NCBI GenBank assembly: GCA_003439945.1
Contig: QVRM01001124.1
Coordinates: 120,597-184,596 of the forward strand
Direction: 5' to 3'
From: Dermanyssus gallinae
Lineage: Eukaryota; Arthropoda; Arachnida; Mesostigmata; Dermanyssidae
Length of the DNA stretch: 64,000 nt
Shown: positions 1 to 13,037 of the stretch, one piece after another
Numbering within the stretch: position 1 is the stretch's first letter
Layout: every line of letters starts with the position of its first letter
Translations under genes and position numbers: made by a program
The notes under the pieces: generated by a model
What the model was told of the DNA's origin: nothing
Database searches by the model: none
What the model saw: the letters and a program-made list of their open reading frames with translations, nothing else

Positions 1-300
1 AACATATAGACGTATGCTTCTGTGTGCAGGTTGAAGAGTCCTTTTTTCAGAATTGATAAGTTTTATTAGTGCACCATGAGACATTCGTTAAAATGGAATC
101 TCTTTTGGGGCGATAGCAGTTGATTGGACGGCGTCGTGCAAGCCGGAAAAAAAAAGAACCGCTTTTTCCTCATCAGACGGAATCGATTGGCAGAGTCTCG
201 AATGACACTAGTTGATTTGCATAACGTTTATTTAAGCCTGACTTTGCCTGCTTTGATCGTAGTAGTAGTAGTAGTCGTTGTCGTAGTGGTAGTTTGCAGT

Positions 301-344
301 AAGGAGGTCTCACCAGTTCGAAGCAAGGAGGTCTCACCAGTTCG
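301..344. repeat. Two direct copies of a 20-bp unit
   Basis: The 20-bp unit AAGGAGGTCTCACCAGTTCG occurs at 301-320 and again at 325-344, separated by 4 bases. This looks like a local tandem duplication. The rest of 1-900 shows no recognisable gene; the open frames there are short and of low complexity. Confidence 0.9.
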
Positions 345-926
345 CTATAAGGCTGTCCTCACGTAGCTTACGCCCCCGTAGAAGAGCGTGTGTAGACACA
401 TCAGAAGTAAGTTGCCGAGAGGGAGAAGGCGGAGAGGTGGGAGTTGTCTTACCGACCGAGAGCTTGTTCTCTGTACCGTGGAACGTTTGCACATAGGAGC
501 GTCTGTGATGACGAGCTAGCAAAAGAGAGAGGGGGCGAGAAAGAGACTGTAATCGACCACAATCAGGGAGGACATCCGCCTCCTGATTTGACCGCCGAAC
601 GGTAAAGCATTTTCGGTCTTCCTCGAGAGGCATTTTCCTGTAATGCAACCAACCTATCCTCTCCTGGCACAACGGTCGGTCAGTGCCGTCAATTTCGGCG
701 TTGCGGCTCTGTCAGAACGCAGACGTGATGAAGAGCTGAGCGAGTATGGAGTATAGTGGAAAATCTGCTATAATATGCGGAATCATTTTCAAGGAGGTTT
801 TTAATCTATTTGCCAACAAATGTTTGCCTATTAAATAGACAACGTTATGCGTACAGAGATGACGTCTTCTGTTTTTTCTTTGCATTTGTTTGCTCGATTT
901 ACATTGGTTTTCTCAATTTGTGCCTT

Positions 927-1066
<140 letters not shown>

Positions 1067-1278
1067 TAAGAATTGGCTATATATATGCATACACATATAT
1101 AGCCGTTGACTCGGCTGAGTGCCAATTAACATGCTGCTAGATGCCAAATATGAAAGCTGTTTTGGCCAACGGGTTTACTCGTTTGAACTCGACTGGGTTT
1201 CCTTTTTGTTTGCAGATGACGCGTATTTCTCTCCTGTATTTGTTTTAATGTTTTGTTTATCGACGCCTTTGTAGCTTG

Positions 1279-1332
<54 letters not shown>

Positions 1333-1588
1333 TTTTACTTTATTCTATCTATATCGATAGAAGAATATACCTTGAGATAGAACTTGCTTCTGCTATAGCT
1401 GCTAGTCTGAGACAGCACGGAATAGAAGTGCTACAACAGTAACCATGCCGACGTTTTACCAGAGAACAAAGCTGATTATGTTGCCTGTTTGTGTGTTGTG
1501 CGATTTGTTGTTGTATGTGTGTGCCGCTTTGTGAACGTCTTGTTATTGCTGTTGTTGTTGTCTGTAAACCTTGTTGCGCGCTGTGCAG

Positions 1589-2084
1589 GATCGAGTTTTC
1601 GGCGCCTCTCATTTCGGTATTCGTCGGCATTTCTCCGAAAGCTACTGTTACGGCGGAGCTCGTCGGCCAAGGAGAGCGGCCGGGAGCCGCGGGACACGCG
1701 TCAGGACCAAGACCGGGCTACCGTCGCTGCTACCACCCCCACAGCCAACAACAACAACAACAGTAAGAATAACGAGAAAAAGGGAAAAAAGGAAAAGAAA
1801 GAGAAGAGCGCTGAAGGCCCACCGACAAACGCCACTGGTGCCACGATTGTTCGGGGCCTCTGGAATTCGACGCGAACGCGCCGCAACAACAAAAGCAACA
1901 GGGACGGCGTCACCGACGGCTTTTTGCGAACTCGCAGCTTATCAAGCCGGCAAAACGATTCACTTTACGAAAACACCACCATCCGCCGTCATCCGAATCA
2001 CCATTCTCCGCACAGTCCTCCGCACAACCATCATCTGCAACAGCAGCAGCAGCAGCAGTGTTACGACGAGAACGACCGTCAAAC
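1589..2084 (+). CDS. Putative upstream exon of the PIP5K gene (coding or 5'UTR)
   Basis: A T-rich tract ends in TGCAG at 1588 (acceptor) and the block ends at a strong donor, C|GTGAGT, at 2085. The frame that is open throughout leaves two bases (AC) at the donor. The kinase exon starting at 6446 needs exactly two incoming bases in its reading frame, so the join makes a Thr codon and reads on without a stop. The encoded segment is basic and then Asn/His/Gln rich, with a seven-Gln run at its end, and it would continue into the acidic low-complexity start of the 6446 exon. There is no in-frame Met between 1589 and 2084, so either a further upstream exon exists or the segment is untranslated. The splice sites are seen; the link to the kinase is inferred from phase and orientation only. 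Confidence 0.4.
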
Positions 2085-2102
2085 GTGAGTATGCTGGGCG
2101 TT

Positions 2103-2217
2103 TTGTTGTTGTTGGCTTTTGCTGTTGTTGTTGTTATTGTTACTGCTTTTGCTCTCTTTGCTGTTGTTGTTGTTGTTGCAGATATTGTTATTTTTATTGT
2201 TGTTGTTGTTGTTGCAG

Positions 2218-2252
<35 letters not shown>
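2103..2252. repeat. (GTT)n and (ATT)n triplet repeats
   Basis: Interrupted GTT/TTG triplets run from 2103 to about 2217, followed by 11 ATT units to about 2252. Related GTT-rich sequence recurs at 2515-2640. These explain the poly-Leu/Val/Asn open frames on both strands. Position is within the proposed first intron of the kinase gene. Confidence 0.9.
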
Positions 2253-3107
2253 TCGTTCCGTTTTCGAAGGCGTATCCACCACAACTTCGATAAGGCCGGG
2301 TAAGACAAACCGAGCAACTTTTTTTCATATCAACACTCTGGGGGTGATCACTGTATCTGGAAGAACCTTCCGTGCACTTCACACTGGTGGCAGCACAGCA
2401 TTTTTACAAAAAAAGAACCGCTTTATGCGAGAACTCGATGTAAGCGTGTCCACTCACGGCTAGCGCTTGCAGACGAAAAAAAATTATTATTATTATTGTT
2501 ATGGTTTGTGCTCTCTTAGCTGCTGTTGTTGTTGCAGGTATTCTTATTATTGTTGTTGTTGTTGTTGTGGCTGTTACGGTTTTTGTGTCCTTGTTGTTGT
2601 GACGCTTTTTGTTGTTGGTCTTACTGTTGTGGTCTACGATTGTATAAGCTTCTGTCGACGCTATTTACCGCTGTCTCGAGGCGATACTTCGATTAGTTGA
2701 TGCTTTATGCTTGTTACTCTGAAGTGGTATGCGAGCTCTATGTATTCAAGCATAATTCACAAGTAATGTAGCAATCATTGTAGGCTGCTATAGGGAAACG
2801 GAACAGCAGCAGCAGCACACAGCGGCGGCGGCAGGAATAATCCCCAGCACCAACGAGAAAGTAATGGTGCAGAACTAATAGCGGTGATGGCGCCGCGATG
2901 CCATCTGCCAAGGTTCTGTTCATTGAGAAATTACAGTAGCTGTAGTAAGAGACCTAAAGGAAGTTGAAGTTGCAGGCGGCTGGAACGGGCGCCAGCATAG
3001 CGTAGCATAACGCGTGTTGACGGCTGTCGTCCTCACCGTTCAGCGGACGCCTCCTCGTCACCGTGTACCGTGTTGTTATCTCTCGTGAGGCGTCTGCCGT
3101 TGTCACT

Positions 3108-3205
3108 CAGCGACGGTGATGACGACGATGGTGATGATGATGGTAATGATGGTGGTGATGATGATGGTGATGATGATGGTAATGATGGTGATGATGATGC
3201 ATATG
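3108..3205. repeat. Imperfect GATGATGGT repeat
   Basis: GAT/GGT/GAC triplets produce poly-Asp or poly-Met frames. It is simple-sequence DNA. I see no gene between about 2640 and 4690 apart from scattered triplet repeats, including (ATA)n at 3964-3988. Confidence 0.85.
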
Positions 3206-4538
3206 ATAGCCTTCAATGGGTGGGTGTTTGTTATTGCGTCAAGGGACCTCGGTCTTGTTTTCGTCGTCGTAGTCGTATACCCGCTGTTGCTGCACCTTCT
3301 CCTCAACGTTTTTCTCCTTCTCCTGTCTGCTCCTCCGGCGGCGCCGTCTCGTATCAACGCCGCCAGAAGCTGAACAAACACTTCCGCTTGCCTAGCGCTT
3401 GGCGGAGGCGGAGGCGGCAACGGTGGCAGCAGGGGCGGCTGCAGCGGCAGCGCGTTATCTCGTCCGCCGTTCTACAATGAATGTCGCCGATGCTGCTGGT
3501 TAGGTTATAAAGATCCATTTGGGGATCCACGGACGGATGGGCGATCGTAACCGAGACATAACAGAGACACGAGTGAACGACACGGCAGACATATACACAC
3601 ACACACACAGAGGCATTTATGTTTGTCCATGTTCCTGTTTGTTGAGAGAATGAAGTACGTGATTGTCTTGAAGCACGTGTGTCGCGATGACTTACCGTCG
3701 CTTTGTTTGTCTGTCTGTCTGTTTGAGAGATGTATCTATATTTTATGGTGTAGCGTCATCGCGTATAACTCCTGTGTCCAAGTTTGACAGTTTAAAAACA
3801 GAGCGCGATGTGTTCTCTCTGTAGAGGAGTTTTCACAATCGATATTCGATAATGATCCGATGTACTGTTTCGATGTCAAAATGTTGTATGTCCTCATTCG
3901 TTCTCCCATCACGCATCGTGGTAACTTGTAACTTGATAACTGGTTGCTGGCTCCGCATAGGTGATAATAATAATAATAATAATAATAAAATGGTTGTCCC
4001 CCTCTAATTCGAAGTCGAAATATTGGCAGCCAGGATGCAGCCCCATTTCGACGTCGAGCGTCGCTGGGACTGCGCTGACTGCAAGTCGAGCAAGTCGTTG
4101 GGCGTTGGATGGTTTTCCTTTTGTTGAAAACTTTCGTTTTTAATGTTGTTGTAGCTGCTGCTACTACTACTGCCTCCATCAGTACTACTTCTGCTGTGCT
4201 ACTGTTGTCATCACTATTGCTGGAGCCGGCGCATGGCAGTGATCCGGGTAACAACCCGGAAAAGCGCTGTATGTAATCGCCTCATCAAGTCATATTACAA
4301 TTTTGTCGAAGTAAACGAGTTCACCTTGGTACTAGTACCTCTACCCATTAGCCAGCGATAAAGCAATAGCGCATGTCGACGGGCTGCTGGAAATGGACGT
4401 CGTTAATTTAAATAGTCGCAAACAGGAGAAGGCCATGTGGAAGACAACAAATACTCAACGACGATTGCACGGAAGAACAGAGTGCGGGAACTAACCGTCC
4501 GTTGAGGCAATTGTAGCCAGCGAATTATGTTTGTTTGA

Positions 4539-4540
<2 letters not shown>

Positions 4541-4597
<57 letters not shown>
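4541..4597. repeat. Compound (TA)n(GA)n microsatellite
   Basis: About 14 TA units are directly followed by about 14 GA units. Confidence 0.95.
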
Positions 4598-4601
<4 letters not shown>

Positions 4602-4699
4602 GTAGTTCCCTCGTTTACGACCTCTCTCACTTTTATTTAAAAATAAATATTAAGCCCGTTTGGCCATAAGACGGCTTGTTTTTGTGTTAAGCCAGTTTT

Positions 4700-5236
4700 T
4701 GAGGTCAGTTTGGGTGAATAAGATTTCACCTCTCATTTGGCTGGATAGTGAGCGGAGAAAGCGGTAACATGTTCATGCTGGGTCAGGTGAATACGGATGT
4801 GTTCCCCGGCGGGAGGATGTTAAAGAACCTCCCATTCGAGTTTTCGGAGAACGGTTTTGACGGTGTTGGCATCGTGAGTCGTAGCGTTGTCATGGAGCAA
4901 GATGATTGGGCCTTGTCTATCGACTCTTTTAGGCCGAAGGGCCTCGTTCACTCGATGTAGCTGATCTATGTAGAGATGCTGATCAACTTTGCTGCATCTT
5001 TCGAGCATTTCCCAGTCACATATCACACTTGCCGCCACACACAAATCAGAACATGTTCCGGGTATAGATTTGACATGGGTGGCATGAGCCACCCACTCGT
5101 TTCTGTTCCTAATGTTGGCATATATCATCACACCACACATATGGTGCAATAAATAAATGATGATGAATGTTGACATAGAGGCACCACGTATCGCCTCTAG
5201 TGGTGATTCTGTATGAAAATCAGTTATTTTGGCCAC
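4700..5236 (-). pseudogene. Decayed mariner-family transposase fragment
   Basis: On the minus strand the reading ends in a block with LHDNATTH (the second catalytic Asp region of mariner, usually HDNARPH) followed by TVLRKLEWEVL, as in mariner enzymes. After a frame break the downstream sequence keeps a degraded HPPYSPDL-like stretch near 4760-4810. The N-terminal half is unrecognisable. This is a dead fragment of the Tc1/mariner superfamily and is clearly different from the two full-length mariners at 18250 and 47119. Confidence 0.65.
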
Positions 5237-5699
5237 GTGTTGCTTGATGTTGGACGCGGTGTTTAGCGATAATACTCAACAGATTTGTTTTGTACACTTC
5301 CGTCAGCTTATAACGGGAACCCAAACGCCAACTATTTGAGTAAACCTCATTGAGCGAATAAGCTGAAGGATCATGTGTTGGTTGCAGCCTGTCTGCGCTG
5401 CCAGTTCTCCTTTAAAAGCATCATTAGGACGCCCTCTTCTGGAGCGAGGAGCATCGTCAACGTCGCTCATACCATCTTTGAACTTCGCGATGCATTATTG
5501 AGCTGTCCGCTTAGCCAATGCGCCCTCTCTGTACACGACACAATCATCCCAGACCGCTTTGGCGCAATTTTGACCCCACCGAAAAGCACTGTAGAGCTGG
5601 AATATCTATCGTCGGAGGGACCCTGTGCTACAGACATAGGTTTAGTAAGAAAAATGCCAACCGTTTTGCTGTCTGAATACTGTCAGAGAAATAGAATGA

Positions 5700-5706
5700 A
5701 TGGAAG

Positions 5707-5747
<41 letters not shown>

Positions 5748-5793
5748 GGTGCTCAATACTTAGGGTTAGTAGTGCAGGCAAAGTATTTTTGTA

Positions 5794-5826
<33 letters not shown>
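5700..5826. repeat. Paired (TA)n arrays
   Basis: Two TA arrays (5708-5744 and 5796-5825) lie about 50 bp apart, immediately upstream of the R2-like tail. Confidence 0.93.
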
Positions 5827-5828
<2 letters not shown>

Positions 5829-6066
5829 TACGCTCTTGGGGCTCGGCATCACGAAGAGGAATCTTATGGATCTTACCGTCTTAACGTTGCAAGGACGTCT
5901 TAACGTCGCACCGGGTCCATAAGAGCGGAGGCTACCATCAAGCAAGGACACGGACAGCTTATTCTTAACCTCACGTGACACCTTTTTACCACAATTTTTA
6001 TTAAGGCGAGCACTGCCGAGTGTGCAAACGTATTGTAATTGATTAATAAATCATCACAATATTTTC
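5829..6066 (+). mobile_element. 5'-truncated R2-like element, 3' tail only
   Basis: From 5830 the plus strand reads LLGLGITKRNLMDLTVL followed by QGRLNV, which matches position for position the last part of the R2-like ORF at 60783-62987 (LLTLGLSKKNLIDLTVL, then QGTLRV). The frame then decays. At 5998-6055 the untranslated tail, including CACTGCCGAGTGTGCAAA and an ATTAATAAAT segment, matches the 3'UTR of the longer element at 62998-63048. Coding end and 3'UTR occur in the same order, so this is a second, severely truncated copy of the same family. It lies in the proposed first intron of the kinase gene. Confidence 0.75.
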
Positions 6067-6445
6067 TATATATATATATATATATGTACGTATGCTCACA
6101 TATGTATATGTAGAGACGACGAGCAAACAGGGGAGGGTTTAGCCGTTGACTGCTCACGAGGGTTTCAGGATCCTTATAAGATTACTAGACTTCGAGGTTT
6201 GCAATGTTTGTTATGAAGGGTGGTCGTTAGCGTTCAGGAATACTCTAGGTAACGTGCGCTGTAGCATATATAAAAACTGTGGTATGCATTATGCTTCTAT
6301 TTGATGCGACTGATTGTCACTGGCTTTCCTAGCGGCCAATGCACGCTATTTTCATTTTGAAGTTCAAATCTGCTAACACATAGAGCCTTTGGCGATTGTC
6401 GTTTGTTTGTTTGTTCGTTTCTTGGTTGGTTCGGCGGACGTGCAG

Positions 6446-8807
6446 GAGCAGAACACGGGAAAACAGTAACGGTGGCGACGAATGCGACGACGAGAGGACG
6501 CGTGGCAGCGGTGATTGGACATCCGAAGTCGAAGCGGAAAACGAAATCCAAAACGACGAACACTACGACGACGACGTTACCGCGGCGGGGACCGACGCTT
6601 GGGGTGGGGCTACTCGGAGGTTTAGCCGCAGCTGGGGCCCTGGCGGGGGTGGCGGGGGTGGCGGCGGCGGCGGCAGGAGCGGCGGTAGAACGGCGGTGGT
6701 GCTCGCCGAGGCGGGACGCGTCATGGACTCGGAGGTGAGCAGCAGTACGGGGGGCACACCGTTCCGCGGACGCCGCTTGCCAGGCCCGCTCGACACCTCG
6801 ACGCTGGGTACGTCGACACCGTCACACATGTCGCAATCGGAGCCCAAGACGCCGACCACGTCGACGACGGCGCCGCTGACGCCCGTCGGCGAACGCGGCC
6901 CCATTGGCGGGGGCGGCAGCATCGGCGGTGGTACGGGCGAACGCGGCAGCAATGCTCGGCCGGGCGAGAAGGAGAAGCTCGGCCACCGGCGAATCGATGA
7001 CGAAGGCAAGGTGACCTTCAAGAAGATCCATTCGTCCACCATCATCGAGTCTATACAGCTCGGCATCGGCTACGCTGTGGGAAGTCTCGCGTCGAAGCCC
7101 GAACGAGACCTACTCATGCAGGACTTTGCGATGGTGGACAACCTCGACTTTCCCAAAGAGGGCGGACCCATGAGTCCGGCGCACCACCATGATTCTTTTA
7201 AGTTCAAAGCCTACTCGCCGGTGGCGTTTCGCTATTTTCGTGACCTTTTCCAGATTCCGCCGGGAGATTTTCTGCTCTCGCTGTGCAACGAGCCGATGCG
7301 CGAGCTGAGCAATCCCGGAGCGTCCGGCTCACTGTTCTACGTGACGGCCGACGATGAGTTCATCATCAAGACGGTGGCGCATGTCGAGGCGGACTTTCTA
7401 CAAAGCCTGTTACCCGGCTACTATATGAACCTGCATCAGAATCCGCGGACGCTGCTGCCGAAGTTTTTCGGCCTCTACTGCTATATAGCGAGCGGGAAGA
7501 ATGTCCGCGTCATCGTGATGAACAACCTGCTTCCATCAAGCGTAAGGATGCACCTCAAGTACGATCTCAAAGGATCGACGTACAAGCGCAAGGCCAACAA
7601 GGCGGAACGCCAGAAAAAGTCGCCCACGTTCAAGGACCTCGACTTTATGGAGCATCACCCCGAAGGGATTCTGCTCGACGCACAGACATACGATGCCCTC
7701 ATCAACACTATTCACCGAGACTGTCGAGTGCTAGAGAGCTTCAAGATCATGGACTACTCGCTGCTTCTTGGTATACACAACATCGACCAGGCGGCACGAG
7801 AGGCGGAGGCTGCGGATACACAGGCAACAACTATGATGACAACGGCGGCTGACGGAGCCTCTGCCACGGGCCAGACGAACGCCGCATCAACGGCGGCGCC
7901 CGCAGGCGCCAACATCCCGCGATCGAAGTCGATGAACCGCGGGAGGTTGGCCGCCTTTTCAACCGCCATTGAATCGATCGACCACGACGACAACTCGCCG
8001 CCGGGCGGCATTCCCGCGACGAACTCGAAAGGCGAGCATCTGCTTCTGTTCATTGGTGTCATCGACATCCTGCAGTCGTACCGGCTGCGGAAGAAGCTCG
8101 AGCACTCGTGGAAGGCGCTACTCCACGACGGCGACACGGTGTCGGTTCACCGGCCAGGCTTCTACGCGAAACGATTCCAGGACTTCATGAGTCAGAAGGT
8201 GTTCAAGCGTATGGCTTCGCCGCTTAAGCATACGCCGTCGAAGAAGAACCCCAAGCTCGTTACTGTGGTTCGCAGGGTCATGCAGGAGAAGCACGACATC
8301 CACCCCGACAGCCAGGCCGCGGGCGGACTGCAGACACAGCAACAGAAGGGTAGTCAAGCTCCGCCTTCGACGCCCGTACCTCAGCCTGCTAACAAGGAGG
8401 AGGATGGTACGCTCGAGGCGGCCACAGCGCGGTCGCCCTCGACAACCGAAGCACAACCGCCAGGACTACCGGACGCAGCGCCGGCAGCGATGGCGACGGT
8501 GACCGTTGTTGAATCGGGCAGGCACCGACGATCGTCGGACGAGACGGACGGCATAGGGCCAGGTCACGTAGTGGTCATGCAGTTAGCCTCGACGGAGCTG
8601 CGCGCAGCTCCAGAGGTCCGAAGCGAGATTCGAACCGACACGGTCAAGGAGGACGTCAAGGAGAACCACGGTGTGGTGACGAAAAATCGAACGCACACAG
8701 AGGTGATTGAGACGGTAGAGAACGCCAACAACGGCGGCACCATGACCACCGTGACGACGTCCAAAGTCACGACGGTTGTCGCTTCGAAAGAGACCACCAA
8801 GATGTAG
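6446..8807 (+). CDS. Phosphatidylinositol-4-phosphate 5-kinase, type I
   Basis: The product makes PI(4,5)P2 from PI4P at the plasma membrane. Counting from the ATG at 6396, the kinase core spans about residues 195-625: GASGSLFY P-loop region (308-315), Lys325 in the IIK motif, DLKGS (390-394), catalytic MDYSLL (452-457), the metal-binding ID (Asp557) in the segment VIDILQSYR, and an activation loop containing KKLEHSWK. Glu569 in that loop is the residue known to set type I over type II substrate specificity. The loop has YAKRF where vertebrate type I enzymes have YAERF. A Ser/Thr/Ala-rich insert separates MDYSLL from the ID motif, and the C-terminal tail is Thr/Val rich. The ATG at 6396 lies before a good acceptor (TGCAG at 6441-6445), so the exon probably starts at 6446. 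If no upstream exon is coding, the first ATG inside this exon in frame is at 6723 (residue 110), giving a 694-residue enzyme. No intron interrupts the kinase domain. Orthologues in animals are usually multi-exon, so a retrocopy origin is possible. Confidence 0.93.
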
Positions 8808-11800
8808 ATCGTGTCGTTGGCCTGCCTGATGAGGCGGACACACTGGACGCACGATCATGAACGAACCTTTCTCAAGTCAGCTCTACGAACTAGACAGCTA
8901 TCGACTGTAGACGAGAGAGACGTAGTAGATGTTAGCATCGGGAGATAGAAGCCTGGCAGTGACGTCGGTCGCCAACTTGAGCGAGCGAGCGAGCGACCAA
9001 CTTTCGGGGTGGTTTCCTGCGAGGGCTGTGCAGTTAGGCTGCTACGACTTCTACTACGAACTACGATTACCTACCTAGGTTGGTCATGCTCAAACTTGTA
9101 CTAAGTGAAGGATGGGAATTTTTGTTTCGTCATAATCGTGTACTCTTGTTGTTGGCAATTGATGTTAGCGACTCTGCTACTGGTGGCAACGATGACATCA
9201 ACAACAACAACAATAAGATCCACAATAGCAAAAACAACGACAACGACGACGGCTACGGCGAAAGAGTTGGCCAATTGTGCAGAACGGCCCACTACTTTCT
9301 GTCTCTCTCTCATGGCGTTACTAGCCGCCGCCGAGCTGCCGCTCACAGGACACCACCGAAGATACTCAGCTTTGTTTTGTCGGATATCATGTGTAGCTAG
9401 GCTAGCTCAGTGATGCGTTTTTCACAGTGTTGCTCTCCGCGTAGTTAAGTCTAGAAAATTATGGCACGCGTCGGTCGCTAGAGGACGCCGCCACTCGTGA
9501 ACGGATATGTTGTCTGTGCACGCGCTCAGATAGATCGATAGATGCTTGCCAAAGCCTGGCCCTTGTGAAGGACTCCGAAGAGATGTAGACGCTATCTCGA
9601 GAGGAAATGCACACACACACACAGATACACATATGCATATGTGTTAAATGTATTGACGGACGTTCGTTGCTTTGCCGAGGAAGCGCGGTAGTGAGTGAGT
9701 GCGTGCGTAGGCGTGATAGCGTGCATGTATTTGTACGAGAGCGCAGAGAGTATACTATGGCAATACACACATGAATGCAGGCGAAGAGCCACCATAACTT
9801 GAGATCACGTACACGAGAGTAGTCTGCGATGTGCGGTATACGCTAGTGAGCGGTGCACTTACTTCACGTACGCAGCACGTTCACCGTTCGAGCAACGATA
9901 TCGCCATGTGTAGCTTTAGAAGGATCTTGATCAAGCTATCAAACCGCAACGCTTAACTATTGGAGCTCACAAACAGCTCATGGACGGACGGCGCCGGACT
10001 TACGGGCAGATGGAGGCCTTGATCCCCCCACACAATTTCGTTGGATTATGGGGACATATTTAGTGATCAGCTTTGGTGAATGAATATATACATATAGTCG
10101 CACATATATGTATATATATACACGTGTGTGCTTCGAGTATAACTTGAGAATGTACGTACTGCACTAAGTGCAGCTAGGAAGCTGGAAGATTTAGCAGGAA
10201 GAAACAGACGTAACCATTGAGACGAACAACAAGACAAACTTCTAAACAGAAATGTAGAAGGCACACACGCACACACAAACATTTATATATATATATATAT
10301 ATATATATTGTAGCCACTTCCTACCAGAGTAATGATGACGGTGCTGGGTGTTCGTCATAGGCGCAGTGAATCGAACCAGCGATATTCACACACATGCATA
10401 CGTACATACATACGTTATCGACGTAGAGTAGCAAAAGGCAAACCGCTATTTATCGAGTGCAAGAGCATGCTGAAGCCCTGCCACGCTAGAACAATGCTTT
10501 GCTAAGTCACCAGTGCAGGAAATCTTTCGGTACAATTCCACGAGCTCTGTTCCTCCGACACCTACAATGGCTGTTGACAGGTCTGTGCATCGTGGCTTTA
10601 CGGCGCTTTTATCCAACACGGCTAAGCGTAGCGACGAGAAATTGCAAGGAGTCTTCGAAGACGACTATCTTGTCTATCGATTGACATCCAAGTCTGCTGC
10701 AGGCACTTTCGCGGGTTTTCCACCTTTCGAAGCACAGTCGAAGCACACTTTATCGGCCGTCTTGTGATTATTGACTTAATTCGTTTAGGCGTGATTATTG
10801 ATTTAGTTAGGTTTGCATTATAGTTGGGCGTAGTAAAGAGGGCACCGAGCAGGCGGACTGTCATTATCCAGAAGGATTTTTGTTGTGTTCCGAATCAGCT
10901 GAGGGGTTGCATTTCGTTATTACGTCGGCGTTGGACAAACAATTGATCTGCCTCCTGTAATTAGTACGGCGTGCGGTCTTATCTGCAAGAGAGAGTTACG
11001 GCGGCCGTAAGAAGTGTAGCTTGCCGGCAGTCCTGCAGCCATAGACACGCTGCCGTGTGTGGCTGCACCCCTCGCGACTCGCGTTGGCGGCGATAAGCCA
11101 CGCTGCTCCGCACACACGAACTCAGTGCGAACAACGTTGACTTTACCCACCCACCCACCCACGTATCGTTTGTTGTATGGCCTGAGCGATACAAGATGGT
11201 GCCGTCTACGTTGCCTCCGCAAAGTAGGCACCAGCGAGATTGTTTTAGTCGACCGTTATGCGACTCGATGCTTTCTGTCTGCCCTTTAAGCGCTAGGGTG
11301 TACGTGCCGTAGTATTTATTGGGTCTACGGTAGCACTCCTATACGGAATATCAGGAAGAGGCTATTGATTGGGCTGGCTCCGTCGCATCTCGAGACGTCC
11401 TTGCTGCTGCTGCTGCTGCGGTGGTGGTTGTGTCGTTTAAGTTTCATAGCGCTTAGGCACAGGACACTCGTTGTCGACTGCGATTCTTGATGAACATTTG
11501 TGACACATTTCTAGCCAGGCAAACGTGCAAACAGGTACAGCAAGCGAGATGAACCGAAGAAGAAGGCAAGCGTGCAAAAAGAAACACAAGTATACTCAAG
11601 ACACATAACACGAACAAGGCGAATGATTGAGCCGGTGGAGCATCCGTGTTCTGCGATTGTACTGCTGTAATTAGTACGGAATTTGTTCGACAACTACTAG
11701 GAGATTAATTAGGAACTAACTATTGAAATTGCCCGGTTGCCGGGTTTATCAAATGGCAACTGGCAAAAAAATGAAACCCAGTGTTGGCCCTCTCTTCATG

Positions 11801-12973
11801 TACCACTTAGGGGATGCCAACGATACCTTAGATCTGTGGCGATATATCCATACGTAGCGAAGAACAGATAATACGGTATGAAGAACAATTATATTTATGA
11901 TGGTAATCGTAGGGTGTTTGAAAAGTAGAGTCCAGAAATACCTAAGTACTGTACTGGGAGGGAACAGCAAAAAACGCTACGAAAAACCTAAGACGTTACG
12001 CGTTCAGGGGTAAACAAGAGCAACTTGCATGGCGTTTAGCCTGTAAATACGACACGCGTAAAAATCACGTTAATAGCTATACCAATAACAGCCACATTTC
12101 ACACAGCGCCTGTGACCACACCGACGAAGTTGATTCTCAACCGCAAGAGATCAGCCCCGAGAACAGCGACAAAACAGAAAATAAACTACAACGACAACAA
12201 CAACAATAGTGAAAGCGAAACGACAAGAACAACATGTAAACTCTGTAACTGATCTAACCGTGTAGGCTGCATAATGCATTAAGTGGGGTCCCAACGTATA
12301 CTGCGGTTCATGCCGCTTGGAGTCGTGGTCGGTCATACATTCGGCAGATATCTCTATCTAGGCAGCCAGCCAGCCACGCACGTATATCTACTCTCGACTC
12401 GAGACCACTACCTACCCATCTCCATCTATTCTTGATTGCTAGATCGATCGATCGATCGATCGATTGATGCGCATGCATGCATTAGCCGTGAGTGAGGTCA
12501 CTTGTCTCTCATCATAGGGTTACTACCGACGGGCGGACTCGGGGATGCAGTGGCAACACCTACACTCTGCCGCGCCTCATGATTTGCCGCGTTGCTGCAA
12601 CCGCCAGAGGCAACCAGTCAACCCATCAATCAGGGTGCAGAGTACGTAACTGAAGAGCACGCGGTGCAAGCGTAGCAAGCGAACATCGTGCAACGTCACG
12701 AAATCGCACTCGATACCACCGCCCCCATCACCGTTACCATTACCACTCCGCCATCAAAAACCAGTCTGACAACAACAGCTTAGGGCAGCAGCACTCAACG
12801 TTGGAGAAAGCCGAGAAGACCGCATCGGCATTATCCCCGTCGTCGTCGTCACGAACTTGGCCGGCCATGCACGGGACACTGCGTGACGAACATGGCAGTA
12901 GAACTAATGAAGCAACTCGTCTCGAGGCGTTTACAGTGTGGTCGTGAATACATTTTGTTAACAGATGGACGAT

Positions 12974-12977
<4 letters not shown>

Positions 12978-13014
<37 letters not shown>

Positions 13015-13037
13015 ACCTGCACACACACACACACACA
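12978..13037. repeat. Compound (TA)n ... (AC)n microsatellite
   Basis: About 17 TA units are followed after a few bases by about 8 AC units. Confidence 0.93.

Noticed and set aside
1910..2317. 135-codon minus-strand frame with Ile/Thr runs
   Set aside because: Made of ATT and GTT triplet repeats read in antisense; no gene-like content.
3964..3990. Short ATA/TAA repeats as a possible CRISPR or regulatory array
   Set aside because: Plain trinucleotide microsatellite without spacers. No array of spaced repeats exists in the window.
6563..7066. 167-codon minus-strand frame with poly-Pro
   Set aside because: It is the antisense shadow of the GC-rich Gly-coding region of the kinase gene.
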